The translations under genes and the position numbers were made by a program. A stretch of DNA of 64,000 nucleotides from PALSA-129 sp050014595 (GTDB taxonomy: Bacteria > Acidobacteriota > Terriglobia > Bryobacterales > Bryobacteraceae): contig JBEKDA010000006.1 in NCBI GenBank assembly GCA_050014595.1, positions 1 through 64,000 of the forward strand. Direction: 5' to 3'. How positions within the stretch are numbered: the first letter of the stretch is position 1; each line of letters starts with the position of its first letter. The notes beneath the pieces are model-generated. The model did no database searches. It saw only the letters and a list, made by a program, of their open reading frames with translations, and was not told where the DNA came from. Positions 41,567-52,868 of this stretch are shown here, one piece after another.

Positions 41567-44500
41567 CTAGAACGCCACCTTAACTGAGAACTGCAGGGAA
41601 CGCGCCGGAAGCTGATTGGTGATGCCCACGAGCGGCGCTCCAAAGCCCGCGCCGGCAGTGATGCCGTTGCCATAAGTTCCGCTGTAACCCGCGAAATTGG
41701 CGTGGTTGAAAGCGTTGAACGCCTCGGCCCGCAGCACTACACGGAAGGCTTCGGTGCCGAAGGCGCGCTCCAGCGAGGGAGACACATCGTAGATCGGGTT
41801 GCCGCGGCCGGCATTGCGGCCGACCACCACGCCGTTGATGACGGGCCGATCGGTGGTGGCGCCGGTGTCACCGCTGTTGGTGGTTCCGGTGGTGTAGTTG
41901 TAGGGAAGTCCGGAGCCGAGAGTGGCAACGCCGCCAAAATGAATCTTCAGAGGCAGGATGTAGACACCGCTCAGCACGAAGCGGTGTCGCTGGTCGAAGA
42001 TGGCGTTGGCGTTTTCGATGTGGCCGGTCTGCAGCGGATCGTTGGGGTTCTGGCTGGGGATGTCGGGATCGACGTTGTCGGTGGCGTGCGACCATGTGTA
42101 ACTGACCAGCATGGAGAGGCGCTTGCTGAAATGATGGCTCAAGTTGACATCCAGGGCGTCGTAAGACGCATAACCGTCGTTGACGTCGCTCTGAATCACC
42201 GCGTAAGGCGGCTGGGGATTGGTGGCGGTGGAGGTATTGCAGAGGGTGCCGTTTTGGGCATACCAGGCAATCCAATAGGGCCGCGTGCAATTGGCCGCTT
42301 GGGGCGTGCGCGTCTGTCCCTGGGCGGTGCGTATGAACGAAGTGGGCGGGTCGACATCCAGGGGGCGATTGATGCGGGCGGTGTGGGAGCCCACATAGTC
42401 GACGGCCATGACCCAGTCCTTGCCAATGCGCCGTTCAATGCCAAAGGTCCATTGTCCGGAATAGGGACTCCATAAGCCATTTTGATATCCGATCAGTGTA
42501 TTGGTGGGGAAGAACTGATTGTAGTAGGAGGCGTCGCCCGGGCGAATGTAGAGGCTGCGCAGTGGGGCCTGCGCGCCGGCGGGGAAGGCCGGAAGGGGCA
42601 CGGCTGCCACGCTGGCGGGGAAGCCGATCTGGCCGGGCGAGGCCGTATAGTTGAAGACGCCGGTCGGGCCGGTCAGGGCGTAATTGGCCTCCGAGTTGTC
42701 CACGATCTGGGAATAGTAGATTCCGAAGCCGCCGCGGATGACGGTCTTGCCGTCGCCACGCAGGTTGTAGGAGAAGCCCACGCGGGGTGCGAAATCCTTG
42801 TTGGAATCGGTGAAGGTCTGCCGTTCGTAACGCAACCCCAGGTTGACGGTTAAATTGCGAGTGACGTGATAGTCGTCCTGCACGAACAACGACCAAAGCG
42901 TATCGGTAACGGTATAGGACGCGTTGCCGTAACTCTGCGCGTAAGTCTTGACGTTGGCGATGTTATCGAGATAGGCGCTGCTTTCGCAGACGGACAAAGC
43001 CGACGTGCACGTATTGTAAGTGAAGACGCCCAAGTAACTGGGCCCGCCGAATTCCTTACTATTGCCGCCGGTGTGAGCCACAATCACATCGGCGCCGAAC
43101 TTGACCTGGTGGGAACCCCAGGAAGTGGCCAGGACGTCGTTGGCCTGATACTGCCGGTTGAGCAGCAAGGCGGATTGGGAGGTGCCGCTGGTGAAAGTGC
43201 CGCCGCTGGAAATGGGCACGGAATACTGGGTGCCGTAAATCACGGGATCGAATTCGGTGATGGGCGAAGCGAGCTGAAATTGCAGCCGGATGCTATTGAG
43301 AAGAGTGGGGCTGAGGACGGCGGTTTCGCCTAACTCGGCCGAGTAAGTGCGGCGGCGGAAGGTGCGGGCGACGGAGGGCAGACTATTGCCGCCGACGATG
43401 CCGTTGGGATTGGTGTCGTAGAAGCCGTCGAGATTGCCGCGGAAGAAGAGGTTGTTCTGGTCGTTGAGCTGATGATCGAGCCGGAAGAATGCCAGCCAGC
43501 CGCGATAGTGGCCGTCGAAATTGCCGGGCGCGACCGGAGAAATGATAGGGGAAGTCTTGCTCTCGCGGCTGAACTCGCCGGCCAGGAAGAAGTGGGTGGT
43601 GTGGCTGCTGTCGAGCGGGCCGCCCAGGGAGATATCGGACTGGCCGAGAGAATCCTTGGTGAGATCGTTGCCGCTGGCGGCGTTGGTGGAGCTGAAGCCG
43701 GATAGCGCGGCTGCGGTGGCGGAGGGCCGCCAGAGCTCCGCGAGTTCACCGTGGAGCTGGTTGCCGCCGGTCTTGGTCACGATGTTGATGACGCTGCCGG
43801 TCGAGCCGCCGTACTCGGCGGAAAAAGCGTTGGTGAGGACGGACATTTCTTCGAGAGCGGTGCGCGGCAGATTGCTGAAGATGGTCTGGCGTCCCCAGCT
43901 ATCGTTGCCGGTGCTGCCGTCCACCTCGAACCATGCCTCGCGGCGGCCGGCGCCGTTGGTGGTGAAGAGGTTCTCATTCATGAACACGTCGCCCTGGTTG
44001 ATGGCGGGGCGGTTGGCGGCGTTCAGCATGGGCAGGTAGGTGATGCGGTTGCCGAGCAGGGGCGTGGCATCCATCTGGGTGGTGTCCAGGAGTTGGCCCA
44101 ACTGCGGCTGGTCGGTGCGGACTTCACCGACGGCGCCGGTCACCGTGATCTGGCTCTGGCCGCTGGCCACGTTGAGCTGCAGGCTGACATCGGCGGAGCC
44201 TCCGCCGGAGACTTCTACTCTATCCAATGAGGCGGCGGCGAATCCCTGTTTGGCGGCGCTGATGGTGTAGCTGCCCGAAACGGGGAGACCGCTGATGGAA
44301 AAGTCGCCCGATGACTCAGTCTGCGCGGTGCGCTTCAAACCGGTTTGCGAATTGGTGACGGTGACATCGACCCCTGCAACGGCGGCATGGCTCTGGTCGA
44401 CGACGCGACCGTGAATGGTAGCGGTGTCCGGCGTTTGAGCGGACAGCACCAGCGAGCAGCCAAACAACAACACAACCGGCAATAGGTGTAATCGAGACAT
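41567..44500 (-). CDS. TonB-dependent receptor-like (Oar-type) outer-membrane protein
   Basis: The start is ATG 44500. The 977-residue product has a signal peptide (MSRLHLLPVVLLFGCSLVLSA) and an N-terminal carboxypeptidase-regulatory-like domain (TATIHGRVVDQSHAAVAGVD, about 25-105). A plug with ALEEMSVLTNAFSAEYGGSTGSVINIVTKTGGNQLHG follows, then a long beta-barrel ending in QFSVKVAF with a terminal aromatic residue. This Oar-like class is greatly expanded in Acidobacteria and is thought to import or bind large substrates. No TonB box is obvious. An inverted repeat 52-69 bases upstream (44552-44569) and the adjacent M56/BlaI genes suggest regulated expression. Confidence 0.92.
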   Translation of the reverse strand: MSRLHLLPVVLLFGCSLVLSAQTPDTATIHGRVVDQSHAAVAGVDVTVTNSQTGLKRTAQTESSGDFSISGLPVSGSYTISAAKQGFAAASLDRVEVSGGGSADVSLQLNVASGQSQITVTGAVGEVRTDQPQLGQLLDTTQMDATPLLGNRITYLPMLNAANRPAINQGDVFMNENLFTTNGAGRREAWFEVDGSTGNDSWGRQTIFSNLPRTALEEMSVLTNAFSAEYGGSTGSVINIVTKTGGNQLHGELAELWRPSATAAALSGFSSTNAASGNDLTKDSLGQSDISLGGPLDSSHTTHFFLAGEFSRESKTSPIISPVAPGNFDGHYRGWLAFFRLDHQLNDQNNLFFRGNLDGFYDTNPNGIVGGNSLPSVARTFRRRTYSAELGETAVLSPTLLNSIRLQFQLASPITEFDPVIYGTQYSVPISSGGTFTSGTSQSALLLNRQYQANDVLATSWGSHQVKFGADVIVAHTGGNSKEFGGPSYLGVFTYNTCTSALSVCESSAYLDNIANVKTYAQSYGNASYTVTDTLWSLFVQDDYHVTRNLTVNLGLRYERQTFTDSNKDFAPRVGFSYNLRGDGKTVIRGGFGIYYSQIVDNSEANYALTGPTGVFNYTASPGQIGFPASVAAVPLPAFPAGAQAPLRSLYIRPGDASYYNQFFPTNTLIGYQNGLWSPYSGQWTFGIERRIGKDWVMAVDYVGSHTARINRPLDVDPPTSFIRTAQGQTRTPQAANCTRPYWIAWYAQNGTLCNTSTATNPQPPYAVIQSDVNDGYASYDALDVNLSHHFSKRLSMLVSYTWSHATDNVDPDIPSQNPNDPLQTGHIENANAIFDQRHRFVLSGVYILPLKIHFGGVATLGSGLPYNYTTGTTNSGDTGATTDRPVINGVVVGRNAGRGNPIYDVSPSLERAFGTEAFRVVLRAEAFNAFNHANFAGYSGTYGNGITAGAGFGAPLVGITNQLPARSLQFSVKVAF

Positions 44501-44551
44501 GAGAAACCCTCTGTTTTTGATACCCACTAGGCTACAGCAACGGGTATTGTT

Positions 44552-44569
44552 ACTACCACCGGTCGTAGT
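44552..44569. promoter_or_regulatory. candidate operator upstream of the TonB-type receptor
   Basis: ACTAC and GTAGT half-sites are separated by eight bases. The left side reads ACTACCACCGGT, the same 12-mer as in the palindrome at 20944-20968. BlaI/MecI-type repressors recognise TACTA/TAGTA-like half-sites, and a blaI-type gene lies about 1.1 kb away. Binding is an inference. Confidence 0.5.
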
Positions 44570-44677
44570 TGGAAGCTGGCCGGAGCGCGACCAGGGGGTC
44601 GCGCGCGGGCGAGGGCGTCCGCCCCACATAACATTGGCGGCGTGCGCCTCGCGACGAAATCTGGTGAGAGACGCGAG

Positions 44678-45658
44678 TTAGCGGATCAATTCTTCCAGGA
44701 ACTCATGGGCGGCGTGGAGGGTGACGGGCTGCGCCATGAGGGCGATGACGGACGCGCCCAGCAGGACGCCAGCGCCGCCGGAGAGAAGCTTGGCAACGCG
44801 GCCGGGTTTGGCGGTGGCGGGGACGAAGTGCAGCAGGCGGTCCACGCGCGCGGAGAGATCGATGCCGTTGGGCATCAGGGAAGTCACCAGCACGGGCGGT
44901 GGGGGAACGGCGCCGAGGCGCGCCACGCGAACCAGGGCAGCGGCGAGGGTGAGGGAGCGGCAGGAGTCGCCGGCGGCGGCGGAATCGTCCGCGGCCCATT
45001 CGGCGACTCTGGCCCAGGCCTGCTCGAGGCGGCTAAAGCCGCTGGAAAACGGCAGAATTCCAGGGGCCAGCACTACCAGGAGCCGCTTGAAATTATCGCG
45101 CGAACGGCTGTGGGCGCGTTCGTGCTGCAATACGGCAGACAGTTGATCGGCGGACAACGCGGATACGACTTTGCGCGAGATGAGCAGGCGGGAACGCAGC
45201 ACGCCCGCCAGCATCACCAGCGGTGCGGGGTCTTCCATCAGCCAGACGGGCGCGGTTTCTCCACGAAGGTGAATCTTGCGGGCGGTGCGCTGGCAGTGGC
45301 GAATATGACGGAGTGACCTGCCGACGGCGCGAAGGGCGCGGGTGATTGAAAGACTCCAGACGGCCACACCGAGGGCCGCGGCGGCCAGACAGACCCAGCC
45401 GATGGGTTCGGTGGTGGTGCGGGGTTCCAGCCACAAATAGCTGGGCGCGAGCAATCCCGCGATCATCAGAAGCGAAAGGCCCGTGGGAGCGAGGCGCAGC
45501 AGGAGCAGCAGCCGCGCGGCCAGTTGCGGACGAAGCCGTTCGGAGAGCCGGATGGCGGCGGGCGCCAATAGAGACAAGGTTGCTCCGAGCGCCAGATGCA
45601 CCAGGAAAAAGGAGGCCATCGAGAGACACAGCAGACGAAAGAGGTATGAATCCGTCAT
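44678..45658 (-). CDS. M56 family (BlaR1-like) membrane metallopeptidase
   Basis: A 326-residue integral membrane protein with four predicted helices and a cytoplasmic zinc-peptidase motif H179-ERA-H183 (VLQHERAHSRSRDN). Unlike BlaR1 there is no penicillin-binding sensor domain at the C-terminus, only a short region with one last hydrophobic stretch. M56 proteins cleave or trigger cleavage of their partner BlaI-type repressor after a signal. It overlaps the blaI-type gene by four bases, so they are one unit. Confidence 0.88.
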   Translation of the reverse strand: MTDSYLFRLLCLSMASFFLVHLALGATLSLLAPAAIRLSERLRPQLAARLLLLLRLAPTGLSLLMIAGLLAPSYLWLEPRTTTEPIGWVCLAAAALGVAVWSLSITRALRAVGRSLRHIRHCQRTARKIHLRGETAPVWLMEDPAPLVMLAGVLRSRLLISRKVVSALSADQLSAVLQHERAHSRSRDNFKRLLVVLAPGILPFSSGFSRLEQAWARVAEWAADDSAAAGDSCRSLTLAAALVRVARLGAVPPPPVLVTSLMPNGIDLSARVDRLLHFVPATAKPGRVAKLLSGGAGVLLGASVIALMAQPVTLHAAHEFLEELIR

Positions 45659-46098
45659 GGTTTCCTCCTCTGGTAGAGTTCCTTGCGTTTCAGGCGGATC
45701 TTCTTTTCCAATTCATCAAGGAGCGCTTCATCCTGTTGGCCAACGGCATCCACCAGGCAGGAGATGAGCAGCTCGCCGGCCGGTTGTGGTCCGGACAGAA
45801 AGCCGGCGACGAATTCACCGGCGCGCTTCTGTTCCCACTCGATACGCGACCAGCGGGGTGAATAGAGGAAGGCGCGGGCGGACTTGCGGCGGTCCAGCAG
45901 GCCTTTCTTGAAGAGCCGGTCAAGAGTAGTCATGACAGTGGTATAGGCCAGCGGCCGGTCCAACCGTTGCACCACGTCGTGCACATTGCTTTCGCCGCGC
46001 TCCCAGAGCAAATCCATGACAGTGGTTTCCAGATGGCCTAAGGGCGGCTGGGAGGGCGGGGTCTGTTCGACGGTAATCGATTTAAAGAAGCGCATCAT
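45655..46098 (-). CDS. BlaI/MecI/CopY-family transcriptional repressor
   Basis: A 147-residue winged-helix protein: PPLGHLETTVMDLLWERGESNVHDVVQRLDRPLAYTTVMTTLDRLFKKGLLDRRKSARAFLYSP covers the DNA-binding domain (shown only in outline here). A dimerisation helix pair with a long charged C-terminus follows. The start codon is just ten bases after the selB stop, so its own promoter would lie within selB, or it is read from the selB mRNA. Partnered with the M56 peptidase. Targets may include the ACTACC-type sites near 44552 and 20944. Confidence 0.9.
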   Translation of the reverse strand: MMRFFKSITVEQTPPSQPPLGHLETTVMDLLWERGESNVHDVVQRLDRPLAYTTVMTTLDRLFKKGLLDRRKSARAFLYSPRWSRIEWEQKRAGEFVAGFLSGPQPAGELLISCLVDAVGQQDEALLDELEKKIRLKRKELYQRRKP

Positions 46099-46108
46099 CC
46101 GATGCTGG

Positions 46109-47977
<1,869 letters not shown>

Positions 47978-47998
47978 GCTGCTTGTTACAGTGTAGAA

Positions 47999-49123
47999 GT
48001 GCTTGCACTGCCTCTGCTGGCCCTCGTAGCCGGCTCGATCTTTTACTGCCTCCTCACGGTCCTGGCCGCGATCCGCTACCGGGGGGCGCGCCCCGCGAAA
48101 GTTGAGAATCCTCCGCCGCTCAGTATTCTCAAGCCGCTGGCAGGCGCCGACGATGGACTGGAGGAGAATCTTCGCAGCTTTTTTGAACAGAGCTATCCTT
48201 CATTCGAAATCTTGTTTGCGGTTCGAAGCCCGCTGGACGCGGCCATTCCGGTGGTGGAACGGCTGCAGGAACATTACCCGCGCGTCCGCTCGCGGCTGCT
48301 GGTGACGGGGGAGCCGCCGTATAGCAACGCCAAAGTTTACAGTCTGCACCGGATGCTGGCGCTGGCGCGCCACGACGTGGTGGTGATGTCGGACAGCGAC
48401 GTGCGGGTGGCGCCGGACCTGCTTTCGGCGATCGCGGCCGAGTTTCAGGACGAAAGGGTGGGCCTCGCGACATGCCCCTACCAGGCCGTACCGGGCCGCA
48501 GTTTCTGGTCGGCGCTGGAAGCGGTGGGACTCAACACCGAGTTCATGGCAGGGGTGCTGGTGGCGCGCCTGCTGGTGGGAATGAAATTCGCGTTGGGCCC
48601 GACCATCGCGGCGCGGCGCAAAGCGCTTTCGGACATCGGCGGATTTGATGCGGTGAAGGAATATCTGGCGGAGGATTTCGTGATGGGAAAGCTGGTGGCC
48701 GCAAAGGGGTATCGGGTGATCCTCTCGTCGAGCGTGATCCAGCATCGAATCGGAGCGCAGAGCTTTCGGGAGAACATGGAACACCGTCTGCGCTGGTGCC
48801 GGAGCACGCGGCGCTCGCGCCCATGGGGCTATATTGGCGAGATCTTCACGCACACGCTGCCGCTGGCGCTGGTGATGGTGGCGGCGAATCCGGCTTGGTG
48901 GCCGTGGTTTGCGGCAGCGGTGGCGATGCGCGCGGCGGCGGCGTGGGCGACCGCCGGATATGCGCTGCACGACCCGCTGACGCGCCGCCGCTGGTTCCTG
49001 GTGCCGCTGCAAGATCTGGCAAACTTCGCGGTCTGGATCGCGGGCTTTTTCGGAAATACGATCTTGTGGCGGGGCCGCAAGTACCTGCTCCTTCGGGACG
49101 GGCGCTTGGAAATCGTGCCGTAG
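47999..49123 (+). CDS. GT21-type (ceramide glucosyltransferase/HpnI-like) glycosyltransferase
   Basis: The start is GTG 47999, 21 bases from the divergent selB start. The 374-residue product has an N-terminal membrane helix, a GT-A catalytic domain with PPLSILKPLAGADDGLEENL, VVVMSDSDVRV (DxD-like), EYLAEDFVMG (third Asp) and QHRIG...HRLRWCRSTRR (the QxxRW-like end). Two or three C-terminal helices follow. This is the layout of ceramide glucosyltransferases and of HpnI, which adds N-acetylglucosamine to bacteriohopanetetrol. No other hopanoid genes are nearby, so the acceptor is uncertain. Confidence 0.85.
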   Translation: MLALPLLALVAGSIFYCLLTVLAAIRYRGARPAKVENPPPLSILKPLAGADDGLEENLRSFFEQSYPSFEILFAVRSPLDAAIPVVERLQEHYPRVRSRLLVTGEPPYSNAKVYSLHRMLALARHDVVVMSDSDVRVAPDLLSAIAAEFQDERVGLATCPYQAVPGRSFWSALEAVGLNTEFMAGVLVARLLVGMKFALGPTIAARRKALSDIGGFDAVKEYLAEDFVMGKLVAAKGYRVILSSSVIQHRIGAQSFRENMEHRLRWCRSTRRSRPWGYIGEIFTHTLPLALVMVAANPAWWPWFAAAVAMRAAAAWATAGYALHDPLTRRRWFLVPLQDLANFAVWIAGFFGNTILWRGRKYLLLRDGRLEIVP

Positions 49124-49159
49124 CCTGCCCCACCTTGCACACCCGTTACAATAGTCGCC

Positions 49160-50701
49160 ATGAACCGGCTCGACGAATTGCGCCGCCGTCACGCGGCCGC
49201 CGAGGAAGGTGGGGGACCGGAACGGCGCGCCCGCCAGCATACAGAGGGGAAACTTGCGGCGCGCGAGCGCATCGAATTGCTGCTGGATGAGCATTCGTTC
49301 GAGGAACTCGACAAGCTGGTGACACACCGGTGCCGCGATTTCGGGATGGACGAACAGGTGGTCCCGGGCGATGGCTTTGTGACGGGCTACGGACGCGTGG
49401 ACGGGCGCCTGGTCTATGTCTTCGCGCAGGATTTCACGGTGTTCGGCGGGTCCCTTTCGGAAGCCAATGCGCAAAAAATCTGCAAGATCATGGACATGGC
49501 TCTGAAGACCGGCGCGCCCGTGATCGGGCTCAACGATTCGGGCGGCGCGCGCATCCAGGAAGGCGTGGTATCGCTGGCCGGGTACGCCGATATATTCTTG
49601 CGCAACACGCTGGCGAGCGGCGTGGTGCCCCAGATCTCCGCCATCATGGGGCCGTGCGCGGGTGGCGCGGTGTATTCGCCGGCCATCACCGATTTCGTTT
49701 TCATGGTGGATCATACTAGCCACATGTTCGTGACCGGACCGGATGTGATCAAGACGGTCACGCACGAAGACGTCACCAAGGAAAAACTGGGCGGCGCCAT
49801 GACGCACAACGCCACCAGCGGGGTGGGCCACTTTGTGGCCCACGACGACGCGGAGTGCCTGCGGATGATCCGGGAACTGCTCTCGTACCTGCCGCAGAAC
49901 AACCGCGAGGACCCGCCGCGGCGGGCGACACAAGACCCGGCGGACCGTCTGGACCAGGCGCTTGATTCGATTGTGCCGGCGGAATCGAACCAGCCGTACG
50001 ACATCAAAGACGTGATTCACCGGGTGGTGGACGACGGCCAGTTTTTCGAAGTACACGAGCATTGGGCGAAGAATATCGTGGTGGGGTTCGCGCGCATGGA
50101 CGGGCGGCCGATCGGGATCGTGGCGAATCAACCGGCATTTCTGGCAGGGTGCCTGGACATCAATTCCTCGACGAAGGGCGCGCGGTTCGTGCGATTCTGC
50201 GACGCGTTTAATATCCCGATTCTGACGTTTGAGGACGTGCCGGGCTTCCTGCCGGGCACGGAGCAGGAGTTCGGAGGGATCATCCGGCACGGCGCGAAGC
50301 TGCTCTACGCGTACTGCGAAGCTACGGTGCCGAAAATCACGGTGATCACGCGCAAGGCCTACGGCGGGGCGTACTGCGTGATGGGGTCGAAGCAAGTTCG
50401 AACCGACATCAACCTGGCGTGGCCCACGGCGGAGGTGGCGGTGATGGGGGCCGAAGGGGCCGTTAACATTGTGTACCGCCGGGAACTGGCGGCGGCGGGC
50501 GACCAGCCAGGGGCGCGGCGCGAAAAGATCGAGGAGTTCCGCGACCGCTTCGCCAACCCCTTTGTAGCAGCCGAGCGCGGCTATGTGGATGACGTCATCG
50601 AACCGCGGGAGACGCGGCCGCGGGTGATCCGCGCGTTCAAAATGCTGGAGAACAAAGTCGATACCATGCCGCGGAAGAAACACGGGAACATTCCGCTGTA
50701 G
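49160..50701 (+). CDS. acyl-CoA carboxylase beta (carboxyltransferase) subunit
   Basis: A 513-residue biotin-dependent carboxyltransferase of the propionyl-CoA type. Signatures: ARERIELLLDEHSFEELD, NDSGGARIQEGVVSLAGYADIF (first oxyanion site), MGPCAGGAVYSPAITDFVFMV, the C-terminal half with GFLPGTEQEFGGIIRHGAKLLYAY, and ITRKAYGGAYCVMGSKQ (second oxyanion site). It transfers CO2 from biotin to propionyl-CoA or acetyl-CoA. No alpha subunit or epimerase/mutase is adjacent. With the cobalamin adenosyltransferase (11990-12610) it fits a methylmalonyl-CoA route. The repeat at 50742-50776 likely ends the transcript. Confidence 0.93.
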   Translation: MNRLDELRRRHAAAEEGGGPERRARQHTEGKLAARERIELLLDEHSFEELDKLVTHRCRDFGMDEQVVPGDGFVTGYGRVDGRLVYVFAQDFTVFGGSLSEANAQKICKIMDMALKTGAPVIGLNDSGGARIQEGVVSLAGYADIFLRNTLASGVVPQISAIMGPCAGGAVYSPAITDFVFMVDHTSHMFVTGPDVIKTVTHEDVTKEKLGGAMTHNATSGVGHFVAHDDAECLRMIRELLSYLPQNNREDPPRRATQDPADRLDQALDSIVPAESNQPYDIKDVIHRVVDDGQFFEVHEHWAKNIVVGFARMDGRPIGIVANQPAFLAGCLDINSSTKGARFVRFCDAFNIPILTFEDVPGFLPGTEQEFGGIIRHGAKLLYAYCEATVPKITVITRKAYGGAYCVMGSKQVRTDINLAWPTAEVAVMGAEGAVNIVYRRELAAAGDQPGARREKIEEFRDRFANPFVAAERGYVDDVIEPRETRPRVIRAFKMLENKVDTMPRKKHGNIPL

Positions 50702-50741
50702 GTTCGTTCCGATCAAGCCGTGTTCAGACGGACACGCCAAG

Positions 50742-50776
50742 GGGCTGAGCCCGGGGCTGAGCCCAGGGCTGAGCCC
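50742..50776 (+). terminator. triple 12-bp repeat forming a probable terminator
   Basis: GGGCTGAGCCC occurs three times at a 12-base period (50742, 50754, 50766), each able to form a GGGC/GCCC hairpin. TTCAGA and TCTGAA on either side could close a larger stem. It lies 40 bases after the carboxylase stop and a TTTGTT stretch follows. A termination role is likely but not proved. Confidence 0.5.
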
Positions 50777-50827
50777 TTTGTTCTGAATGGCTGGACGTGC
50801 GGCCCTCGAATTGCCATTAGGTAGCCC

Positions 50828-52063
50828 ATGGATCGATGGCTTTGGTTGCTGGCCCTGACGCCGCTGGTCCACGCGGCCGATGCGGACAGCGCTGTGCTGG
50901 ACGCGTTGCGGCGGGAAGCCTCCGGGTTGCCCCATGCCGCGATCATAAAACGGGTGGCCGCGGACGGTGGCCTGGACGTGGTGGCGGCGCTGGCCTCCCG
51001 GCAGGCGTGCGAGGCGGCACCGCGGCCGTGTGGCTGGTCGCCCCAGGACCGGCTCGGGATCTTCGTGCAGGAGCGGCGAGACCCGGGCCGTGTGTACAAA
51101 CTGGTGGTGGCTCCGGGGCCCAATGACGATTGCTCGGCGCGCGTGGAGCGCATGACCGCGCAAGAGCTGGTGCTTTCCTGCACCGGCGAGAAGTGGGCCA
51201 CTTACGACAACCAGAAGTTCGTTTACGATGCCGGCCGCAAGGCGCTGGTGAGCCAGTTCGCTTACGCTCCGTTCTGGACGGTAAAGGCCGCACGAGGTCC
51301 GCGCGGCGGGCCGCAATTGGTGATGGCCGACAACCAAAAGCTGTTGCTGGTGGATCTGGACCCGGCGACGGGAAGCCTGCGGGTGGCGCCCGCGGCCGAG
51401 GCGCGTCCGGTGCTGGCGCAAGTGCCCATGGAGAACAACCGGGATGAGGAGCGCATCTTGCGCATGCCAGCGCCGGAGGCCGAGGCGGTGACGGAGTTTG
51501 GGCCGGGCGGGCGGTTCCGGCTGGCGCGGGAAAAAAATAAGTACGGCTCGGAGTACACGGTGATCGCCGGTCCAGGCGGGAAGCAATATCCGTTGATGCA
51601 GTCTGGCGCCGATCCGGCGGAGATGAATGAGCAGGTCGGGCCGCATCAAGTGGAAGGCTGGCGGCTGTGGTTCGGCAAGACCTTTTACAGCGACGAAGGG
51701 CTGAGCGGCGTGGGGGGCTTCGGATACTTCGATGCGGCATCGGCGTCTTATCGTCTTGTATCTCCACCGGAGATTCGCAAGTGGTCGGTGTCGGCGATTC
51801 TGGTTGAGCCGGAGTGCGTCTGGCTGGCGCTTTATCAGCGCGGGGAATACGGAAACTATCCCGGCGCGTTGCTGCGGTGGGACAGGAAAACCGCAACCGC
51901 GCGGCAGTTCGCGGTGCAGACGGTTGTGACGGTGATACTGGAATCCGGCGGCACGCTCTACCTGGGCGCGATCGATGGCATCGTTACGGTGAAGGGCGAG
52001 CAGGTGGCGAGCTACTTTGTGGACGCGCGAGCCGATGGGCAGTACCGGGTGGTTCAGCGTTAG
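50828..52063 (+). CDS. secreted protein of unknown function
   Basis: 411 residues from ATG 50828, with a signal peptide (MDRWLWLLALTPLVHAADA). After a helical N-terminal part (about 20-65) with paired Cys (CEAAPRPCGW), the rest is beta-rich with repeated short strands (YKLVVAPGPNDDC, QLVMADNQKLLLVDLD, YPLMQSGADPAEM, LYLGAIDGIVTVKGEQV). It suggests a seven-bladed propeller or similar, but no family is recognised. It stands alone between the carboxylase and the dioxygenase, converging with the latter. Confidence 0.7.
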   Translation: MDRWLWLLALTPLVHAADADSAVLDALRREASGLPHAAIIKRVAADGGLDVVAALASRQACEAAPRPCGWSPQDRLGIFVQERRDPGRVYKLVVAPGPNDDCSARVERMTAQELVLSCTGEKWATYDNQKFVYDAGRKALVSQFAYAPFWTVKAARGPRGGPQLVMADNQKLLLVDLDPATGSLRVAPAAEARPVLAQVPMENNRDEERILRMPAPEAEAVTEFGPGGRFRLAREKNKYGSEYTVIAGPGGKQYPLMQSGADPAEMNEQVGPHQVEGWRLWFGKTFYSDEGLSGVGGFGYFDAASASYRLVSPPEIRKWSVSAILVEPECVWLALYQRGEYGNYPGALLRWDRKTATARQFAVQTVVTVILESGGTLYLGAIDGIVTVKGEQVASYFVDARADGQYRVVQR

Positions 52064-52067
52064 GGCC

Positions 52068-52862
52068 TCACGGTCGTGCGCTCGAGAAACTGAAACTGCG
52101 CATGGACAAGTTGCCGTAATGGAAGCCTTGGTAGATGGTCTCGATGCGCTCGTCGGGGAACGACATGCCCAGAACGACGAACAGCGGATCGAAATGTTCG
52201 GTGGTGGGAACGGACAGCCGGGCATGCGGCGCGGTACTGCGATAAGCGAAGAGACTTTCCAGGTTTCGCGCGGCCACCTGCGCGGCGACCCAGGCGTCGA
52301 ACTCGGCGGCCCAGGGGTCGACGGGAGCGTCCTTGTTTTCGAGGTGCACGCGGCTCAGGTTGTGAACGATTCCGCCCGTGCCGACCACCAGGAAGCCATC
52401 GTCCCGCAGCGGGCGTAGCGCCTTGCCGATCTGAAAAAGTTCTTCCGGGGCGGCGAAGGGCATGGATAGTTCAAGCACCGGAGTGGTGGCCGCGGGCCAC
52501 GCCAGTTTCACGGGGACCCAGGCGCCATGATCGAGGCCGCGTTCGGGCTCGGGCCGGACGGTCTGCCCGCCCGCTTCCAAAACGCCGGCGACCCGCACGG
52601 CCAACAAGGGGCTGCCCGGCGCCGGATACGCAACGCGGTAGAGTTCTTCGGGGAAGCCGCCGAAATCGTAGAGCAAGGGAGCGCGATCCCAGGAAGTGAC
52701 GCGAAGGGGCCGCGACTGCTGCCAGTGAGCGGAAATCACCAGGATTGCCTTAGCGCCGGAATGGCGGGCGCCAAACGCAGCCAGAGCGGCGGCATGGGCG
52801 TCGCCACCGAGGGCGGACATCGGCGAGCCGTGGGCGAAAAAGACCGCGGGGAGACGATCCAT
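52068..52862 (-). CDS. DODA-type (LigB/YgiD) extradiol aromatic dioxygenase
   Basis: The 264-residue product begins MDRLPAVFFAHGSPMSALGG and shows the family's metal and substrate sites: His in FFAHGSP, His in VISAHWQ, LDHGAWVPVKLAWP, and the late GTGGIVHNLSRVHL. These proteins bind Fe(II) or Zn(II) and open catechol rings; E. coli YgiD cleaves DOPA. The natural substrate here is unknown. It converges with the unknown secreted-protein gene, leaving four bases between them. It follows the brnA gene with a six-base gap. Confidence 0.9.
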   Translation of the reverse strand: MDRLPAVFFAHGSPMSALGGDAHAAALAAFGARHSGAKAILVISAHWQQSRPLRVTSWDRAPLLYDFGGFPEELYRVAYPAPGSPLLAVRVAGVLEAGGQTVRPEPERGLDHGAWVPVKLAWPAATTPVLELSMPFAAPEELFQIGKALRPLRDDGFLVVGTGGIVHNLSRVHLENKDAPVDPWAAEFDAWVAAQVAARNLESLFAYRSTAPHARLSVPTTEHFDPLFVVLGMSFPDERIETIYQGFHYGNLSMRSFSFSSARP

Positions 52863-52868
52863 AGCAAC

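Noticed and set aside
48200..52225. A 1341-codon minus-strand open frame opposite the glycosyltransferase, carboxylase and unknown secreted-protein genes
   Set aside because: It lies antisense to well-supported genes, is His/Arg/Pro-rich and has no family signature; long antisense frames are expected at this GC content.
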